From NCBI GenBank assembly GCA_023382715.1, contig JAHDWP010000001.1:62001-126000 (forward strand): a DNA stretch of 64,000 bases, read 5' to 3'. Positions 8,206 to 20,359 of the stretch are shown here, piece after piece. Source of the stretch: Anaerolineae bacterium (GTDB lineage: Bacteria; Chloroflexota; Anaerolineae; Aggregatilineales; Aggregatilineaceae). Position numbers and translations under genes: made by a program. How positions within the stretch are numbered: the stretch's first letter is position 1; the number at the start of each line of letters is the position of its first letter. Under the pieces are notes generated by a model. It was not told where the DNA came from. It ran no database searches and saw only the letters and a program-made list of their open reading frames with translations.

Positions 8206-10071
8206 ATGTCTCTCACCGCTCATCTGCACAAACGACGCCTGTCCCTGCTGGCTGGCTGCACGGCGGCAGGGCTGATCGCGCTGCTGGCTGCCTGCGCTGC
8301 GCTGCCAGTGAACAGGGTGGCGGCCCAGGATGGGACGCCCGTCGCCACAGCTACCGCGACTCCCGCTCCCACGGTGACGCCGACGCCCTCGCCCAGCGCG
8401 ATCCCCTCGGCGACGCCGACCCTGACCGCGCCGACGCTCGTCCCGCCCACGCCGCTGCCCACGCTGACGGTCACGCCGTTCACGCCGCCGACGGAGTCCG
8501 GGCTGGCGGCCATTCAGCGCGACCGCGCGCTGCGCGTGGGCACCTACTTCAACGCTTATCCCTTCGCCTGGCTCAACGAGCAGGGCGTGGTCACCGGCTA
8601 TGAGATCGAGATTGTGGAAGCGATTGCCATTGAGCTGGGGATTGAGCTGGAGTTCGTCCAGGTGACGCGACACAACGCGCTCGACATGCTGCTCAGCGGC
8701 CAGGTGGACGTGCTCGTCGGCCAGCAGATTCACACCCGCGATCGCGAGAGCCTGGTGGACTTCACCCACCCGTACTACGCCAACGCCGAGCGGATGGTGG
8801 TGCTGACCGAAGCGCCTTATGCCGCGCTGCGCGACCTGGCCGGGCAGCCTGTCGCCGTCGAGATCGGCAGCCGCAGCGAGCGCGCGCTGCATGTCTGGAG
8901 CGAGCGCAGCGGCGTGAGCTTCGATGTGCGCCCCTTCCGCACTGAGGGCGCGGCGCTTGACGCGCTGGCGAGCGGCGAGGTGCAGGGCATGGTGGGCGTG
9001 CTGGACAGCCTGCGCCGGGCGGGCCGGCAGGGAATGCGCCTGGTTGACGAGTCGGTGCTGGACGAGTATTACGCGATGACTATTCGCCGCTGGGATGTGA
9101 ACCTGCGCGATGTGCTCAACCGCTCGCTGCAACGGCTGAAGGCCAGCGGGCGTCTGGAAGAAATCCACAGCGCGTGGTTCGCCGGCGGCGGCACGAACTT
9201 CGACCTGCTCGTGCCTGTCTACGAGCGGCTGTATGACGATCAGCGGACGCTGGCGGACTTCCCGACTGATGCGCCGGTCCCCGATCGCTCGGTGGCCGAG
9301 CGGCTCAGCAGCGGGCAGCCGCTGCGCGTGGCGGGCGTGGTTCCCGCTGGGCAGGATGCGCCCGCCCAGATCGCTACCATCAACAACCTGAATCGCGCCC
9401 TGGTGGAGGAGATGGCCCGCCGCTGGAATGCGCAGATCGAGTACCTGCCCGACTCAGCGCAGGGGGCGGCGGCGCTCGTCGCCGGGGGGCAGGCCGATCT
9501 GGCGGTAGGCATCAGCCCGCTGTGGGATGCCACGCTGCGCGTCGAGTACTCGCTGCCCTACCTGACGCACGGCGACCGGCTGATGGTCGCCCAGCCCTCG
9601 CAGATCGTCAGCGGCTTCGCCGATATGCTCGGCACTGGCTGGTGGATCGGGTATTTTGCGGACGAACCGGGTGACGCCGACCTGATCCGGCGCTTCGCCG
9701 AGATGTCGGGCGTCAGCGCCAACATCAACGAGCCGTTTGCCATTCAGCGCGAGGACGACGCCATCTACACGCTGACCGTCGGGCGCAACGTGGACGCCGT
9801 CTTCGGCGACAACCTGCGCCTGCGGGGACTGGTGCAGGAGTCCGGCGAGACAGGCGTCAAGATTTTGCCCACCGAGTACGGCGATGATCGCCCGATTGCG
9901 CTCGCCGTGCCGCACGCCGACGCGGATTTCCGCGCGCTGGTGGACGCCACGCTGCAAGACATGGCCCTCGATGGGACGTTCCGGGCTTTGTGGGCCGCTC
10001 ACTTTGGGGAGGGCGATCCGCTGCCTATCCTCTTCTATGCGCCGACCAGCCCGGACGCGCCGCTCGACTAG
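8206..10071 (+). CDS. Lipoprotein with two tandem amino-acid-type solute-binding domains
   Basis: A 621-residue exported protein. The signal peptide ends in a lipobox (LLAAC). A Thr/Pro-rich linker at about residues 45-95 is followed by two SBP_bac_3 (family 3 periplasmic binding) domains. The first runs from about 105 to 330 (RALRVGTYFNAYPFAW, GYEIEIVEAIA). The second runs from about 360 to 610 (LRVAGVVPAGQDAP, AQIEYLPDSAQGAAALVAGG). No permease or ATPase gene is adjacent, so it may be an orphan sensor-like or scavenging binding protein. ATG 8206 is preferred over upstream codons that overlap nadD. The binding residues of each lobe cannot be assigned from sequence alone. Confidence 0.85.
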   Translation: MSLTAHLHKRRLSLLAGCTAAGLIALLAACAALPVNRVAAQDGTPVATATATPAPTVTPTPSPSAIPSATPTLTAPTLVPPTPLPTLTVTPFTPPTESGLAAIQRDRALRVGTYFNAYPFAWLNEQGVVTGYEIEIVEAIAIELGIELEFVQVTRHNALDMLLSGQVDVLVGQQIHTRDRESLVDFTHPYYANAERMVVLTEAPYAALRDLAGQPVAVEIGSRSERALHVWSERSGVSFDVRPFRTEGAALDALASGEVQGMVGVLDSLRRAGRQGMRLVDESVLDEYYAMTIRRWDVNLRDVLNRSLQRLKASGRLEEIHSAWFAGGGTNFDLLVPVYERLYDDQRTLADFPTDAPVPDRSVAERLSSGQPLRVAGVVPAGQDAPAQIATINNLNRALVEEMARRWNAQIEYLPDSAQGAAALVAGGQADLAVGISPLWDATLRVEYSLPYLTHGDRLMVAQPSQIVSGFADMLGTGWWIGYFADEPGDADLIRRFAEMSGVSANINEPFAIQREDDAIYTLTVGRNVDAVFGDNLRLRGLVQESGETGVKILPTEYGDDRPIALAVPHADADFRALVDATLQDMALDGTFRALWAAHFGEGDPLPILFYAPTSPDAPLD

Positions 10072-10147
10072 GGCGTGCTGGCAGGGCAAGGGGATTGCAC
10101 GCTCCGAGCGGGCTTGACCTGATGGTGCTCGTGGGGGCTGGACGGCG

Positions 10148-11089
10148 CTAATGGTCGCGCGTGACGACCTGCTGGGCGAGCGCCTGTAGCTCGTCGCGGG
10201 CGTCGGAGGGCGGCAGGGCTTCCAGGCTGGCCAGGGCGCGCCCCACCAGCTCGTGGGCTTTGGCGCGGCCTATTTCGATGGCAACCTGCGGCGACTGGCC
10301 GGAGAGCAGGGACTCTTTGAGGGGGCCGGGCGCAGTGTCCGGGGTGACCTGCACCGCCGCCACCGAGCGGGCGTCCGCGCCATCGTCGCGCACGGCGGCA
10401 ATGCCGCGCCCCTGGGCCAGGTCTATGCCCGCATTCTTGCCCAGCGCCTGGCTATCGCCTGACAGATCGAGCACGTCATCAATGATCTGGAACGCCAGGC
10501 CCAGGTTGAAGGCGTAGTCGCGCAGCGCGGCGATCCATTCGCCCGGCGCGCCGGCGATGGTGGCCCCCAGCTCGGCGCAGGCGACGAACAGCGCCGCAGT
10601 CTTCTTGGAGATGATCTGATAATAGGTCTCGCGGTCGAGCGCGCCCGCACGGGCGGCCTGAATCTGGAGCGTCTCGCCTTCGACAAGCTCGATGGCCGCG
10701 CGCGCCAGGATCAGATTCAGCTCGGCGGAGTAGGGGGCCATGATCTCGTAGGTCTTGGTGAACATGTAGTCCCCGGTCAGCAGAGCGAAGGTGCTGCCCC
10801 AGCGCGAGTTGACCGTCGCGCGGCCCCGTCGCAGCGTGCCGTGATCGTTGATGTCGTCGTGGACGAGAGTCGCCGTGTGGATGATCTCGACGGCGACGGC
10901 CAGCGGGACGACCTCGGCGGTATTCTGGCCGCCCGCCGCCGCATGAGCCAGCAGCACCAGGCGCGGGCGCAGACGCTTGCCACCGGCTGAGAGGATGTGC
11001 TGGCTTGTCTCGCTGAGCAGCGGCACCGAGCTGCGCGCGACGGACAGCAGAAGTTCTTCCACAGCCTGGAGAGACGTATTAATGCTCAT
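10148..11089 (-). CDS. Trans-polyprenyl diphosphate synthase
   Basis: Chain-elongating isoprenyl diphosphate synthase of 313 residues that condenses IPP onto allylic diphosphates to make quinone side chains or carrier lipids. Both aspartate-rich Mg2+ sites are visible: the first as VHDDINDHG near residue 78, the second as QIIDDVLDLSG near residue 200. KRLRPRLVLLAH is the conserved KxLRP segment. Product length cannot be fixed from sequence, though the family resembles hepta/octaprenyl synthases more than FPP synthase. The start is ATG with AAGG nearby. A family A repeat lies directly upstream. Confidence 0.9.
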   Translation of the reverse strand: MSINTSLQAVEELLLSVARSSVPLLSETSQHILSAGGKRLRPRLVLLAHAAAGGQNTAEVVPLAVAVEIIHTATLVHDDINDHGTLRRGRATVNSRWGSTFALLTGDYMFTKTYEIMAPYSAELNLILARAAIELVEGETLQIQAARAGALDRETYYQIISKKTAALFVACAELGATIAGAPGEWIAALRDYAFNLGLAFQIIDDVLDLSGDSQALGKNAGIDLAQGRGIAAVRDDGADARSVAAVQVTPDTAPGPLKESLLSGQSPQVAIEIGRAKAHELVGRALASLEALPPSDARDELQALAQQVVTRDH

Positions 11090-11142
11090 GCTGCCTTGCG
11101 CTCCGCGCCCGCTGGCGTGATGACGGCGACTGGTGAAATCTC

Positions 11143-11297
11143 AGAGGCCGTTCGAGAAGTCGTGCGCCTGCCTTTGCCCCCCATCCCCGGCCCTTCCCCC
11201 CTCGTGGGGGAAGGGAGCAGAGCGCCGGCCCCAAACCCCTCCCTCCTTGTGGGGGAGGGGTTTGGGGTGGGGGAAAACAGTTTCTCAAACGGTCTCT
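11143..11297 (+). repeat. Family A MITE-like repeat, copy 1
   Basis: A 155-bp element bounded by AGAGGCCGTTCGAGAAG and TTTCTCAAACGGTCTCT, near-perfect terminal inverted repeats. The interior holds two G/C-rich hairpin arms (CCCTTCCCCC/GGGGGAAGGG and CCCCTCCCTCC/GGGGGAGGGG). It sits in the 422-base gap between the GbsR gene and the prenyl synthase. I see no gene in the rest of that gap. Confidence 0.75.
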
Positions 11298-11511
11298 CAC
11301 TCTGCGGCCTCAAGGTTTCTGGTGAAGCGCTCCGTGCGCCCTGGCGACAGGGTGCGCCGGCTGCTCGCCTGTCAGCGACGGCCTGCGCTCATCCTGAAGG
11401 GCGCTCCTGGCTGATGCCCGGCCTGCGCCTGTTTTGTGTCTTTCATAACTTTCTGAACCAATTATAACAGCGCCCTCACCAGGGCGGCAATGGCTGCTGG
11501 CGGCCTGGCGC

Positions 11512-12090
11512 TCATTCCAGGTTGCCGCGACCGGCTCGCGCTGCGTCGGGCTGATCCTGGACGCGCTCGATCAGCGACATGAGCAGTATCTGCGCCAGGC
11601 CGAAGAACTCCTGAAGCTGGCTCAGGCGCTCCAGGTAATATTCTGCCAGCCGGCGATCTTCTGGCTCCATATCCGGGATCGCTTCTTGCAGGCGCTGGGC
11701 GCTGTCGTCCAGGACGTGCAGCGCCTGGTTCACATCGCGCAACTCGCGGTTGCGCAGGATGTTGGCCAGAATCTGCCAGAAGTCGCTCTCGGCCCGGTAG
11801 AACTTGCGCCGGTCGTCCTTGATCCACACTTCACGGGCGAGGCCCATGTGCTCCATCGTGCGCATCGTCGTGCTGACGTTCGCCTTGGAGATGCCCAGCC
11901 GTTCCATCAGGTCGTCCAGGCTGAGCGGTTCGGGGCTAAGCATGAGCACGCCGAACAACTGCCCCATCCCCTTGGAGAAGCCGAAATAGCTGGCCAGCCG
12001 ACCCAACCCTTCAATGATGCTGGCGTTAACGGCCTGGAAGGTAGTGTTCAGCGGCGGTCGGTCTGCTGGAGCGCCCATGGGTGTGTCCAT
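11512..12090 (-). CDS. GbsR/MarR-family transcriptional regulator
   Basis: Winged-helix DNA-binding protein of 192 residues. The hallmark LASYFGFSKGMGQLFGVL (about residues 28-45) and the helix-turn-helix LDDLMERLGISKANVSTTMR followed by MGLAREVWIKDDRRKFYRA are typical of the GbsR group, which controls osmoprotectant synthesis or transport in Bacillus. No betaine gene is nearby, so the target is unknown. ATG 12090 or 12078 is chosen. The longer reading frame upstream has atypical composition and lies over the divergent promoter region. It is transcribed away from the LPATG protein gene. Confidence 0.85.
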   Translation of the reverse strand: MDTPMGAPADRPPLNTTFQAVNASIIEGLGRLASYFGFSKGMGQLFGVLMLSPEPLSLDDLMERLGISKANVSTTMRTMEHMGLAREVWIKDDRRKFYRAESDFWQILANILRNRELRDVNQALHVLDDSAQRLQEAIPDMEPEDRRLAEYYLERLSQLQEFFGLAQILLMSLIERVQDQPDAARAGRGNLE

Positions 12091-12333
12091 CTGTGCTGAT
12101 CGGACAATTGCCGCTCGTGTTATGGGCCGAACGGCTGTTGGTCGCGCCGCGTGTCTGGCCCTGTTCTCCCTCGCCGGCCTTTGTCCGTGCGGGGCGCAGG
12201 GTGGCGAGCGCACCTGCCAGCCCCCTGCCACCGGGCGGGCGAATGCGGCGCAGCGCAAATGGTAACAGGGCGGGCCGGGCATGACAAGGGCCGGGCTGAT
12301 CAACCGACGATTCGCCACCGCCTGCACACGGCT

Positions 12334-12362
12334 TTTACAGACGGCGGCGAAAAAGGTATAAT
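12334..12362 (+). promoter_or_regulatory. Strong sigma70-type promoter
   Basis: TTTACA, exactly 17 bases, then TATAAT, about 50 bases upstream of the LPATG protein gene. It is the clearest signal in the 324-base divergent gap 12091-12414; I see nothing else definite there. Confidence 0.7.
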
Positions 12363-12414
12363 GACAGATGAGGAGCCGATCTTCTCCATCTGTCTGACTA
12401 CATTGAGGGGGATC

Positions 12415-13086
12415 ATGCGCAGATTGCTGGCGCTGGCGAGCGTATTGCTCCTGGCGCTGTGGCTCGCTGGGGCGGCGGAAGATGCCCGGTGCGCGCCTGG
12501 CTGGCCCAGTGTCTCCCTGGCCGGCGCGCCGGGCCTTGTGCTGTGGATGGGCGGCGCCGAGTTTCAGGGGACGCTGACCGTCACTGCCGAGCTGCCCGAT
12601 GGCGTGCTAGGGCTGCCGGGCGAAGCGGTCATCTGGGTGATCACGCTGACCAACTCCGGGACTTCGGCTGGCTCCGATCTGCTGGTGACCAACTCCCTGC
12701 ACGATGATCTGCGCGTTGACAAGGCCGACACTGAGTACGGAGAAGTGGCCATCAGCAACCGCGCGGCTGTCTTCTCGGTGCCGGAGCTGCGTCCGGGCCA
12801 GACGGTCACCATGCGCGTGCACACGACGGTGCTGCGCGGCCCGGCCAACGGCGTGCTGGTCAGCCAGGTGATGCTGGCCGGGACGGGATCGGCGGGGCCG
12901 TTCACGCAGACGGCGGTCGGCGAGGTGTTCGTGCCGACGGGGTTGCCCGCCACCGGGTACCCGCCCGCTGACGATCTGCCCGGTCAGGGCGAGCCTTCGG
13001 TGCTGGCGGTTGGCGCGGCGGCGTTGCTGGTTGTCGCGCTGGCGGCGGCCTTTGTCTGGTTTCGCGGACGCCGCGAATTCGCATGA
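12415..13086 (+). CDS. DUF11-like surface protein with LPATG-type C-terminal anchor
   Basis: A 223-residue exported protein. An N-terminal signal peptide (RRLLALASVLLLALWLAGAA) is followed by one DUF11-like Ig domain at about 55-165, with ITLTNSGTSAGSDLLVTN and ELRPGQTVTMRV. The C-terminus has LPATG at residue 177, a Pro/Asp spacer, a hydrophobic span and a basic tail RGRREFA. This is the layout of a sortase substrate, although the spacer between motif and membrane span is about 16 residues, longer than usual. ATG 12415 follows GAGGGG, and a strong promoter lies upstream. No sortase gene is in the window, so wall or surface anchoring is inferred. Confidence 0.72.
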   Translation: MRRLLALASVLLLALWLAGAAEDARCAPGWPSVSLAGAPGLVLWMGGAEFQGTLTVTAELPDGVLGLPGEAVIWVITLTNSGTSAGSDLLVTNSLHDDLRVDKADTEYGEVAISNRAAVFSVPELRPGQTVTMRVHTTVLRGPANGVLVSQVMLAGTGSAGPFTQTAVGEVFVPTGLPATGYPPADDLPGQGEPSVLAVGAAALLVVALAAAFVWFRGRREFA

Positions 13087-13101
13087 GCGCGGGCCAGGGT
13101 G

Positions 13102-13130
13102 ATAGCGCGCCCCGAAAGGGGCGCTATTTG
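13102..13130 (+). terminator. Hairpin terminator after the LPATG protein
   Basis: ATAGCGC, one unpaired G, CCCC, a GAAA loop, then GGGGCGCTAT followed by a short T run. It lies 16 bases after the stop and before the convergent amidase gene. Confidence 0.7.
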
Positions 13131-13149
13131 ATTCCGGGGGCGCGGCGGC

Positions 13150-13932
13150 TCACGCTGAGTCCGGCAGATAGCCGCCCGTGCCCAGGGCCAGCCCGGCGGA
13201 CTGGGCCAGGGCGCTCAGCGCCACGCGCAGATACTGGCCGGGGCAGTCGGTGTCGCTGTTGAAGTCGCCGTGTCCGGCCAGGTGAGTCAACTCCAGGCGC
13301 AGGGTCAGCCAGTCAATCAGCCGGCGACCGATCTCAAGCTGGGCCGGAGTGGGGAGGTCCTGGCTGAAGTCACCGAGGAAGACGACGCCGACGCTGCCGG
13401 TATTGAAGCCCGCCACGTGCGTGCCGCGCACGTTCAATGGCCGCCCGGCGAAGACCTGCCCGTTCCGCCCGACGCCGAAATGGTAGGCGATGTCGGCCCA
13501 GCCGCGCAGCTCCAGGTGCTGCTGCTGGATGGCGCGCATGGTGGTGGAATCGTCAATCTCGTAAAGCACGGAGTGATGCACGACAACCGTGCGATACACG
13601 GCGCGCAGATCGCCCTCGTAGACGCGCCAGCCTTCGCGGTTGTCCGGGCCATAGAAGCCGCTCTCGTTCTCCGCGCTGTGATCCGGCTCGCGCGCGCCCC
13701 AGTCCCGCCGTTCCAGGATGCCGGGACGATCGATCTGCTTGGCGTAGGCGGAGAGCGCGGCGGGGGGCTGCGTGGGGAACGGCGCCCGCCGGGGGCGGCT
13801 GAGATCGTCCGCGACCAGGTAGCCGAGCGACGCGCCCACGCAGGTCAGCGCGCCGGCGATGGCGGTCATGCCGGCCAGGCCGAGGAAGTCGCGGCGCGAG
13901 AGGCGGCGGGCGGGCGGTGCTGAGCGAGGCAT
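13150..13932 (-). CDS. Tat-exported N-acetylmuramoyl-L-alanine amidase (PGRP type)
   Basis: Peptidoglycan amidase of the Amidase_2/PGRP fold, 260 residues. The N-terminus has a twin-arginine signal ([13 protein letters not shown]) and a hydrophobic stretch, suggesting folded export. Zn2+-ligand positions are visible as [11 protein letters not shown] (about residue 118) and [18 protein letters not shown] (about residue 225, with the Cys of the usual triad). The fold also includes [18 protein letters not shown] and VGVVFLGDF. It is likely to act outside the membrane on cell-wall turnover. It is divergent from rex and convergent with the LPATG gene. Confidence 0.9.
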   Translation of the reverse strand: MPRSAPPARRLSRRDFLGLAGMTAIAGALTCVGASLGYLVADDLSRPRRAPFPTQPPAALSAYAKQIDRPGILERRDWGAREPDHSAENESGFYGPDNREGWRVYEGDLRAVYRTVVVHHSVLYEIDDSTTMRAIQQQHLELRGWADIAYHFGVGRNGQVFAGRPLNVRGTHVAGFNTGSVGVVFLGDFSQDLPTPAQLEIGRRLIDWLTLRLELTHLAGHGDFNSDTDCPGQYLRVALSALAQSAGLALGTGGYLPDSA

Positions 13933-14056
13933 GGGCGGCTGGGCTGTGCGTTCGAGTGACGATGGCGCGAATCATAGCAGCGACAGCGAGACGGGGCAAC
14001 GAAGTTTGCGAATTTTTCTGGAGAATTATTGTTTTTATGAATGAAGCGTGCTACGA

Positions 14057-14074
14057 TTGTTATGCTATTCACAT
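14057..14074. promoter_or_regulatory. Candidate Rex operator
   Basis: TTGTTATGCTATTCACAT matches 11 of the 14 fixed positions of the Rex consensus TTGTGAA-N4-TTCACAA. It lies about 77 bases upstream of the rex start in an AT-rich island, unlike its surroundings. That fits autoregulation by the NADH/NAD+ ratio. The same site could influence the divergent amidase gene. Confidence 0.5.
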
Positions 14075-14150
14075 TTTCCCCTATTTCCCCGATCTATTAT
14101 CGGCGTGGTACGAGGGCAGAGCTACCAGCCGGGAAAGGAGTCGCAGCCGG

Positions 14151-14777
14151 ATGGGGACCAGGGCCAGTATCCCGGATATTGTCATTGGGCGGTTGCCGAT
14201 CTACCTGCGCGCTTTGGGCCGGATGATCCAGGAAGAGAGAGAGTACACTTCCTCGCACGAACTGGGCGAGCGGCTGGGCATCAGCTCGGCGCAGATTCGC
14301 AAAGACCTGTCGCACTTCGGCGAATTCGGCAAGCAGGGCACGGGCTACAATGTTCAGTATCTTTATGAGCAGATTCGCCACATCCTCAAGGTGGATCACG
14401 AGTGGCCGATGGCTGTTGTCGGCGTGGGCGACCTGGGGCGCGCCATCGCGCACTATCGCGGCTTCCAGGCGCGGGGGTTCCGTGTTGCGGCGTTGTTCGA
14501 CGCCGATCCGAAGCTGCTCGGCGAGCGCGTCGGCAACCTGACCGTCCTTCCGATGGATCAGCTTGCCGCCGAAACCCAGCGCCTGGGCATCCGCATCGCC
14601 ATGATCGCCGTGCCTGCCGCCGAGGCGCAGGCTGTGGCCGACCGGCTGATCGAGGCGGGCGTGACCGCGCTGCTGAATTACGCGCCAATCTCGCTGGCGG
14701 TGCCGGAGGGCGTGCACGTGCAGTACATAGACCCGGCGGCGCATCTCCAGCACATGACTTTTTACCTGACGCCCTGA
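14151..14777 (+). CDS. rex: Redox-sensing transcriptional repressor Rex
   Basis: Rex binds DNA when the NADH/NAD+ ratio is low and represses fermentation or respiration genes. The 208-residue product has a winged helix at the N-terminus ([20 protein letters not shown], then [12 protein letters not shown]) and a Rossmann domain ([14 protein letters not shown]) for NADH sensing. The C-terminal helix for domain swapping ends at FYLTP. ATG 14151 is selected because AAGGAG lies about 10 bases upstream; the longer upstream frame crosses the AT-rich promoter. A Rex-like operator precedes the gene. Confidence 0.95.
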   Translation: MGTRASIPDIVIGRLPIYLRALGRMIQEEREYTSSHELGERLGISSAQIRKDLSHFGEFGKQGTGYNVQYLYEQIRHILKVDHEWPMAVVGVGDLGRAIAHYRGFQARGFRVAALFDADPKLLGERVGNLTVLPMDQLAAETQRLGIRIAMIAVPAAEAQAVADRLIEAGVTALLNYAPISLAVPEGVHVQYIDPAAHLQHMTFYLTP

Positions 14778-14931
14778 AAGACCGTTTGAGAAGTGATGTC
14801 CCCCCACCCCAAACCCCTCTCTCACAAGGAGGGAGGGGCTGAGCGGAGACGCTTTCCTCCTTTCCCCTCTCGTGGGGGAAGGGCCGGGGATGGGGGGCGA
14901 GGGCAGGTGCACGGCTTCTCGAACAACCTCT
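14778..14931 (-). repeat. Family A MITE-like repeat, copy 2 (inverted)
   Basis: A 154-bp element starting one base after the rex stop codon. Its reverse complement aligns along its whole length with the copies at 11143 and 22768. The ends are AAGACCGTTTGAGAAG and CTTCTCGAACAACCTCT. The remaining 300 bases before proC (14932-15237) show no gene, only a weak possible -10 (TAAGAT at 15151). Confidence 0.75.
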
Positions 14932-15237
14932 GGCGCTGAAGGGCGGCTCAGACCCGGTGGGCCTGGCTCTGCTTTCCTCTCCTGGCCCGCAAGACCAGGG
15001 GAGCGAGCGACTTGCCGGGCCTTCGCGCTTATTTCGCCGGAGAGGAGATCGAGGGAGGACGTGCGGCGGGCGTCCCTGGGCTGGCTCCGGCAACAGGCTG
15101 TTTGTGCATACTGGTCAGTATTGCCCGTGTTGTTCGGGCCGTTCTTGCGGTAAGATGGTGGCCTGACCGCGAGGGAGCGTCTCGGCGCTTCGCTGGCGCG
15201 CGGATGTGTTGGTTGGCTGGAGCGAGGACTTGGCGGG

Positions 15238-16110
15238 ATGTTTGAAGACCTGACGATCGCCTTCATTGGCAGCGGCAACATGGGCGAGGCCATGATCCAG
15301 GGGCTGCTCAAGCAGCGCATGGTGCAGCCGCAGCAGATCATCGCGGTGGACCCGCGCCCGGAGCGGCTGGAAGAGCTGGCCACGGCTTACGGCGTGCGCA
15401 CCACGACTGATAACCTGGAAGGGGCGACCAGGGCCGACATCCTGGTGCTTTCGGTCAAGCCGCAGGTGCTCGACCGCGTGCTGCCGGAGGTGCGCGGCGG
15501 GGCGCGCACGTGCTCGCTGGTGGTGAGCATTGTCGCCGGCGCGTCGATCAGGATGATTGCCGATGGGCTGGCGAACGCCTGCGTGGTGCGCGTGATGCCC
15601 AACACGCCGGCGCGCATCGGCCAGGGGATCAGCGTGTGGACGGCCACCGACGAAGTGCCCGAAGCGCAGCGCGAGCAGGCACGAATGCTGCTGCGGGCGT
15701 TCGGCGAAGAGATTTTCGTCCAGGATGAGGATTACCTGGACATGGCGACGGCGTTGAGCGGCACCGGCCCGGCCTATGTGTTCCTGTTCATGGAGGCGAT
15801 GGTGGACGCCGGGGTACACCTGGGCTTTTCGCGCCACATCGCCGAGAGGCTGGTCTTGCAGACGATGCGCGGATCGGTCGAGTACGCGGCGCAGGCGGGC
15901 AATCACCTGGCGATGATGCGCAACGAGGTCACCAGCCCCGGCGGCACATCGGCGGAGGCGCTCTACCAACTGGAGAAGGGCGGACTGCGCACGGTCATCT
16001 CGCGGGCGATCTGGGCGGCCTACCAGCGCAGCGTGGGCTTGGGCGGCGGGCGCAAGATGTCGCGGCTGGCCGGGCGCGACCCGGACAATAACGATCAGGA
16101 AGGGCGCTGA
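15238..16110 (+). CDS. proC: Pyrroline-5-carboxylate reductase
   Basis: Last step of proline synthesis, reducing pyrroline-5-carboxylate with NAD(P)H. The 290-residue product has the N-terminal Rossmann motif [34 protein letters not shown] and [14 protein letters not shown] follow, then the C-terminal dimerisation signature [22 protein letters not shown], with [13 protein letters not shown]. Length and motif order are normal. It lies upstream of the ATP synthase genes but is separated from them by 214 bases with their own promoter. Confidence 0.95.
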   Translation: MFEDLTIAFIGSGNMGEAMIQGLLKQRMVQPQQIIAVDPRPERLEELATAYGVRTTTDNLEGATRADILVLSVKPQVLDRVLPEVRGGARTCSLVVSIVAGASIRMIADGLANACVVRVMPNTPARIGQGISVWTATDEVPEAQREQARMLLRAFGEEIFVQDEDYLDMATALSGTGPAYVFLFMEAMVDAGVHLGFSRHIAERLVLQTMRGSVEYAAQAGNHLAMMRNEVTSPGGTSAEALYQLEKGGLRTVISRAIWAAYQRSVGLGGGRKMSRLAGRDPDNNDQEGR

Positions 16111-16148
16111 ACGGCGCCATCGCGCCAGAGAGAAAGTATCATTTATTT

Positions 16149-16177
16149 TTGATAATTCGCCTCAATTGATCTATATT
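16149..16177 (+). promoter_or_regulatory. Promoter of the F1 ATP synthase run
   Basis: TTGATA, 17 bases, then TATATT in a conspicuously AT-rich patch. A leader of about 140 bases separates it from the atpA start. Confidence 0.7.
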
Positions 16178-16324
16178 TTACAATGCTCATCGGCGCGGCG
16201 AGCGGCTGCGCCGGGTCTGTGGCGTGGACACCGCTCGCGGGCGCTGGCAGGCATCGTGACTCGCGGGTTGAAGCTGAACAGGGCGGGGGCATCGTCTCCC
16301 CAGGCTGCGAGGAGAGACTCTTAT

Positions 16325-17851
<1,527 letters not shown>

Positions 17852-17886
17852 GGCCGGTCTCCGTGCAGAAGGGAATGGGGTAAACC

Positions 17887-18846
17887 ATGGCCTCAACTCG
17901 CGAGATCAGGCGGCATATCCGGTCGGTGAAGAATATCAACCAGGTGACGCGCGCCCTGGAGGCGGTGTCGGCGTCGTCGGTGCGCAAGGCGCAGGCCGCC
18001 GTGCTCGCCAGTCGCCCGTATGCGCAGCACGCCTATGACGTGCTGGTGAACGTGGCGGCGCAGAGCACGGGCGTGGCGCGACACCCGCTGTTGGAGGTGC
18101 GCCCGGAGGTGACGCGCATCTCGGTCGTGCTGATCACCGGCGACCGGGGGTTGGCCGGGGCCTACAACACCAACATTGTGCGCCGGGCCATCCGCTTCGC
18201 CGAACAGTACGAGCGCCCAGTGCGCTGGATCACCGTCGGGCGCAAGGGCCGCGACTTGCTGCGCCGCTACATTGCGGCCAGAGAGCGCGACGAGAACGCG
18301 CCGGCCTTTCTCAAAGATCAGAAAATCGTGGCCGAGTTCTCGCATTTGCCGGCAGACCCCGACGTGGGCGACATCGCGCAGATCGCGCAGATCGTTTTCG
18401 ACGAGTTCCTGCGCGTGCCGGTAGACGAAGTGTTCATCGCCTATACCAATTTTATCAACACCATGACGCAGCAGCCGCGGGTGCTGCCGCTGCTGCCGCT
18501 GCGCCCATTCGAGGCGCGCAGCCGCGAGATCATGGAGCTGGTGGCACCAGAGCCAGAGGTGAAACGGCGCGGCGGCGACTATATCTACGAGCCGAGCGCT
18601 GCGGCCATCCTCAACGAAGTGATTCCGCGCTTCACCCAGTTGCAGATTCTGCAAGCTGTGCGCGAGAGCCTGTCCAGCGAGCACAGCGCGCGCATGGTGG
18701 CCATGCGCAGCGCATCCGAAAGCGCGGAGACGCTGGGCGATCTGCTCCAGCTTGAGTACAACAAGGCGCGCCAGCTTTCGATCACCAGCGAGATTCTGGA
18801 CATCGTCGGCGGCGTGGAAGCCCTGAAACAGTCCGATGCGGGATAG
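17887..18846 (+). CDS. atpG: F1 ATP synthase subunit gamma
   Basis: Central rotor shaft of F1. The N-terminal helix motif STREIRRHIRSVKNINQVTRALEAVSASSVRKAQ is condensed here as IRSVKNINQVTRALE, and the C-terminal helix carries ASESAETLGDLLQLEYNKARQ. At 319 residues it is about 30 longer than E. coli gamma. The extra length is in the middle, around residues 125-215, where LPADPDVGDIAQ and a Pro/Glu-rich stretch occur. Such insertions can affect regulation of ATP hydrolysis, but that is an inference. It starts at ATG 17887, 35 bases after atpA. Confidence 0.95.
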   Translation: MASTREIRRHIRSVKNINQVTRALEAVSASSVRKAQAAVLASRPYAQHAYDVLVNVAAQSTGVARHPLLEVRPEVTRISVVLITGDRGLAGAYNTNIVRRAIRFAEQYERPVRWITVGRKGRDLLRRYIAARERDENAPAFLKDQKIVAEFSHLPADPDVGDIAQIAQIVFDEFLRVPVDEVFIAYTNFINTMTQQPRVLPLLPLRPFEARSREIMELVAPEPEVKRRGGDYIYEPSAAAILNEVIPRFTQLQILQAVRESLSSEHSARMVAMRSASESAETLGDLLQLEYNKARQLSITSEILDIVGGVEALKQSDAG

Positions 18847-18878
18847 CCGCCCGGAGTGCAGCGAGGAGACAAAGATAA

Positions 18879-20303
<1,425 letters not shown>

Positions 20304-20359
20304 CAGCGCGAGCGCCGCCGGGCGGGGCTGAGGCCGCCGCTCGCAGGGAGGAGGACAGG

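Noticed and set aside
7555-9168. 537-codon minus-strand reading frame over nadD and the binding protein
   Set aside because: It spans two recognised genes on the other strand and has a low-complexity Arg/Gly-rich centre.
11079-11313. Short reading frames encoding Pro/Gly-rich peptides
   Set aside because: They are inside a family A repeat; the same peptides recur at the other copies in different frames.
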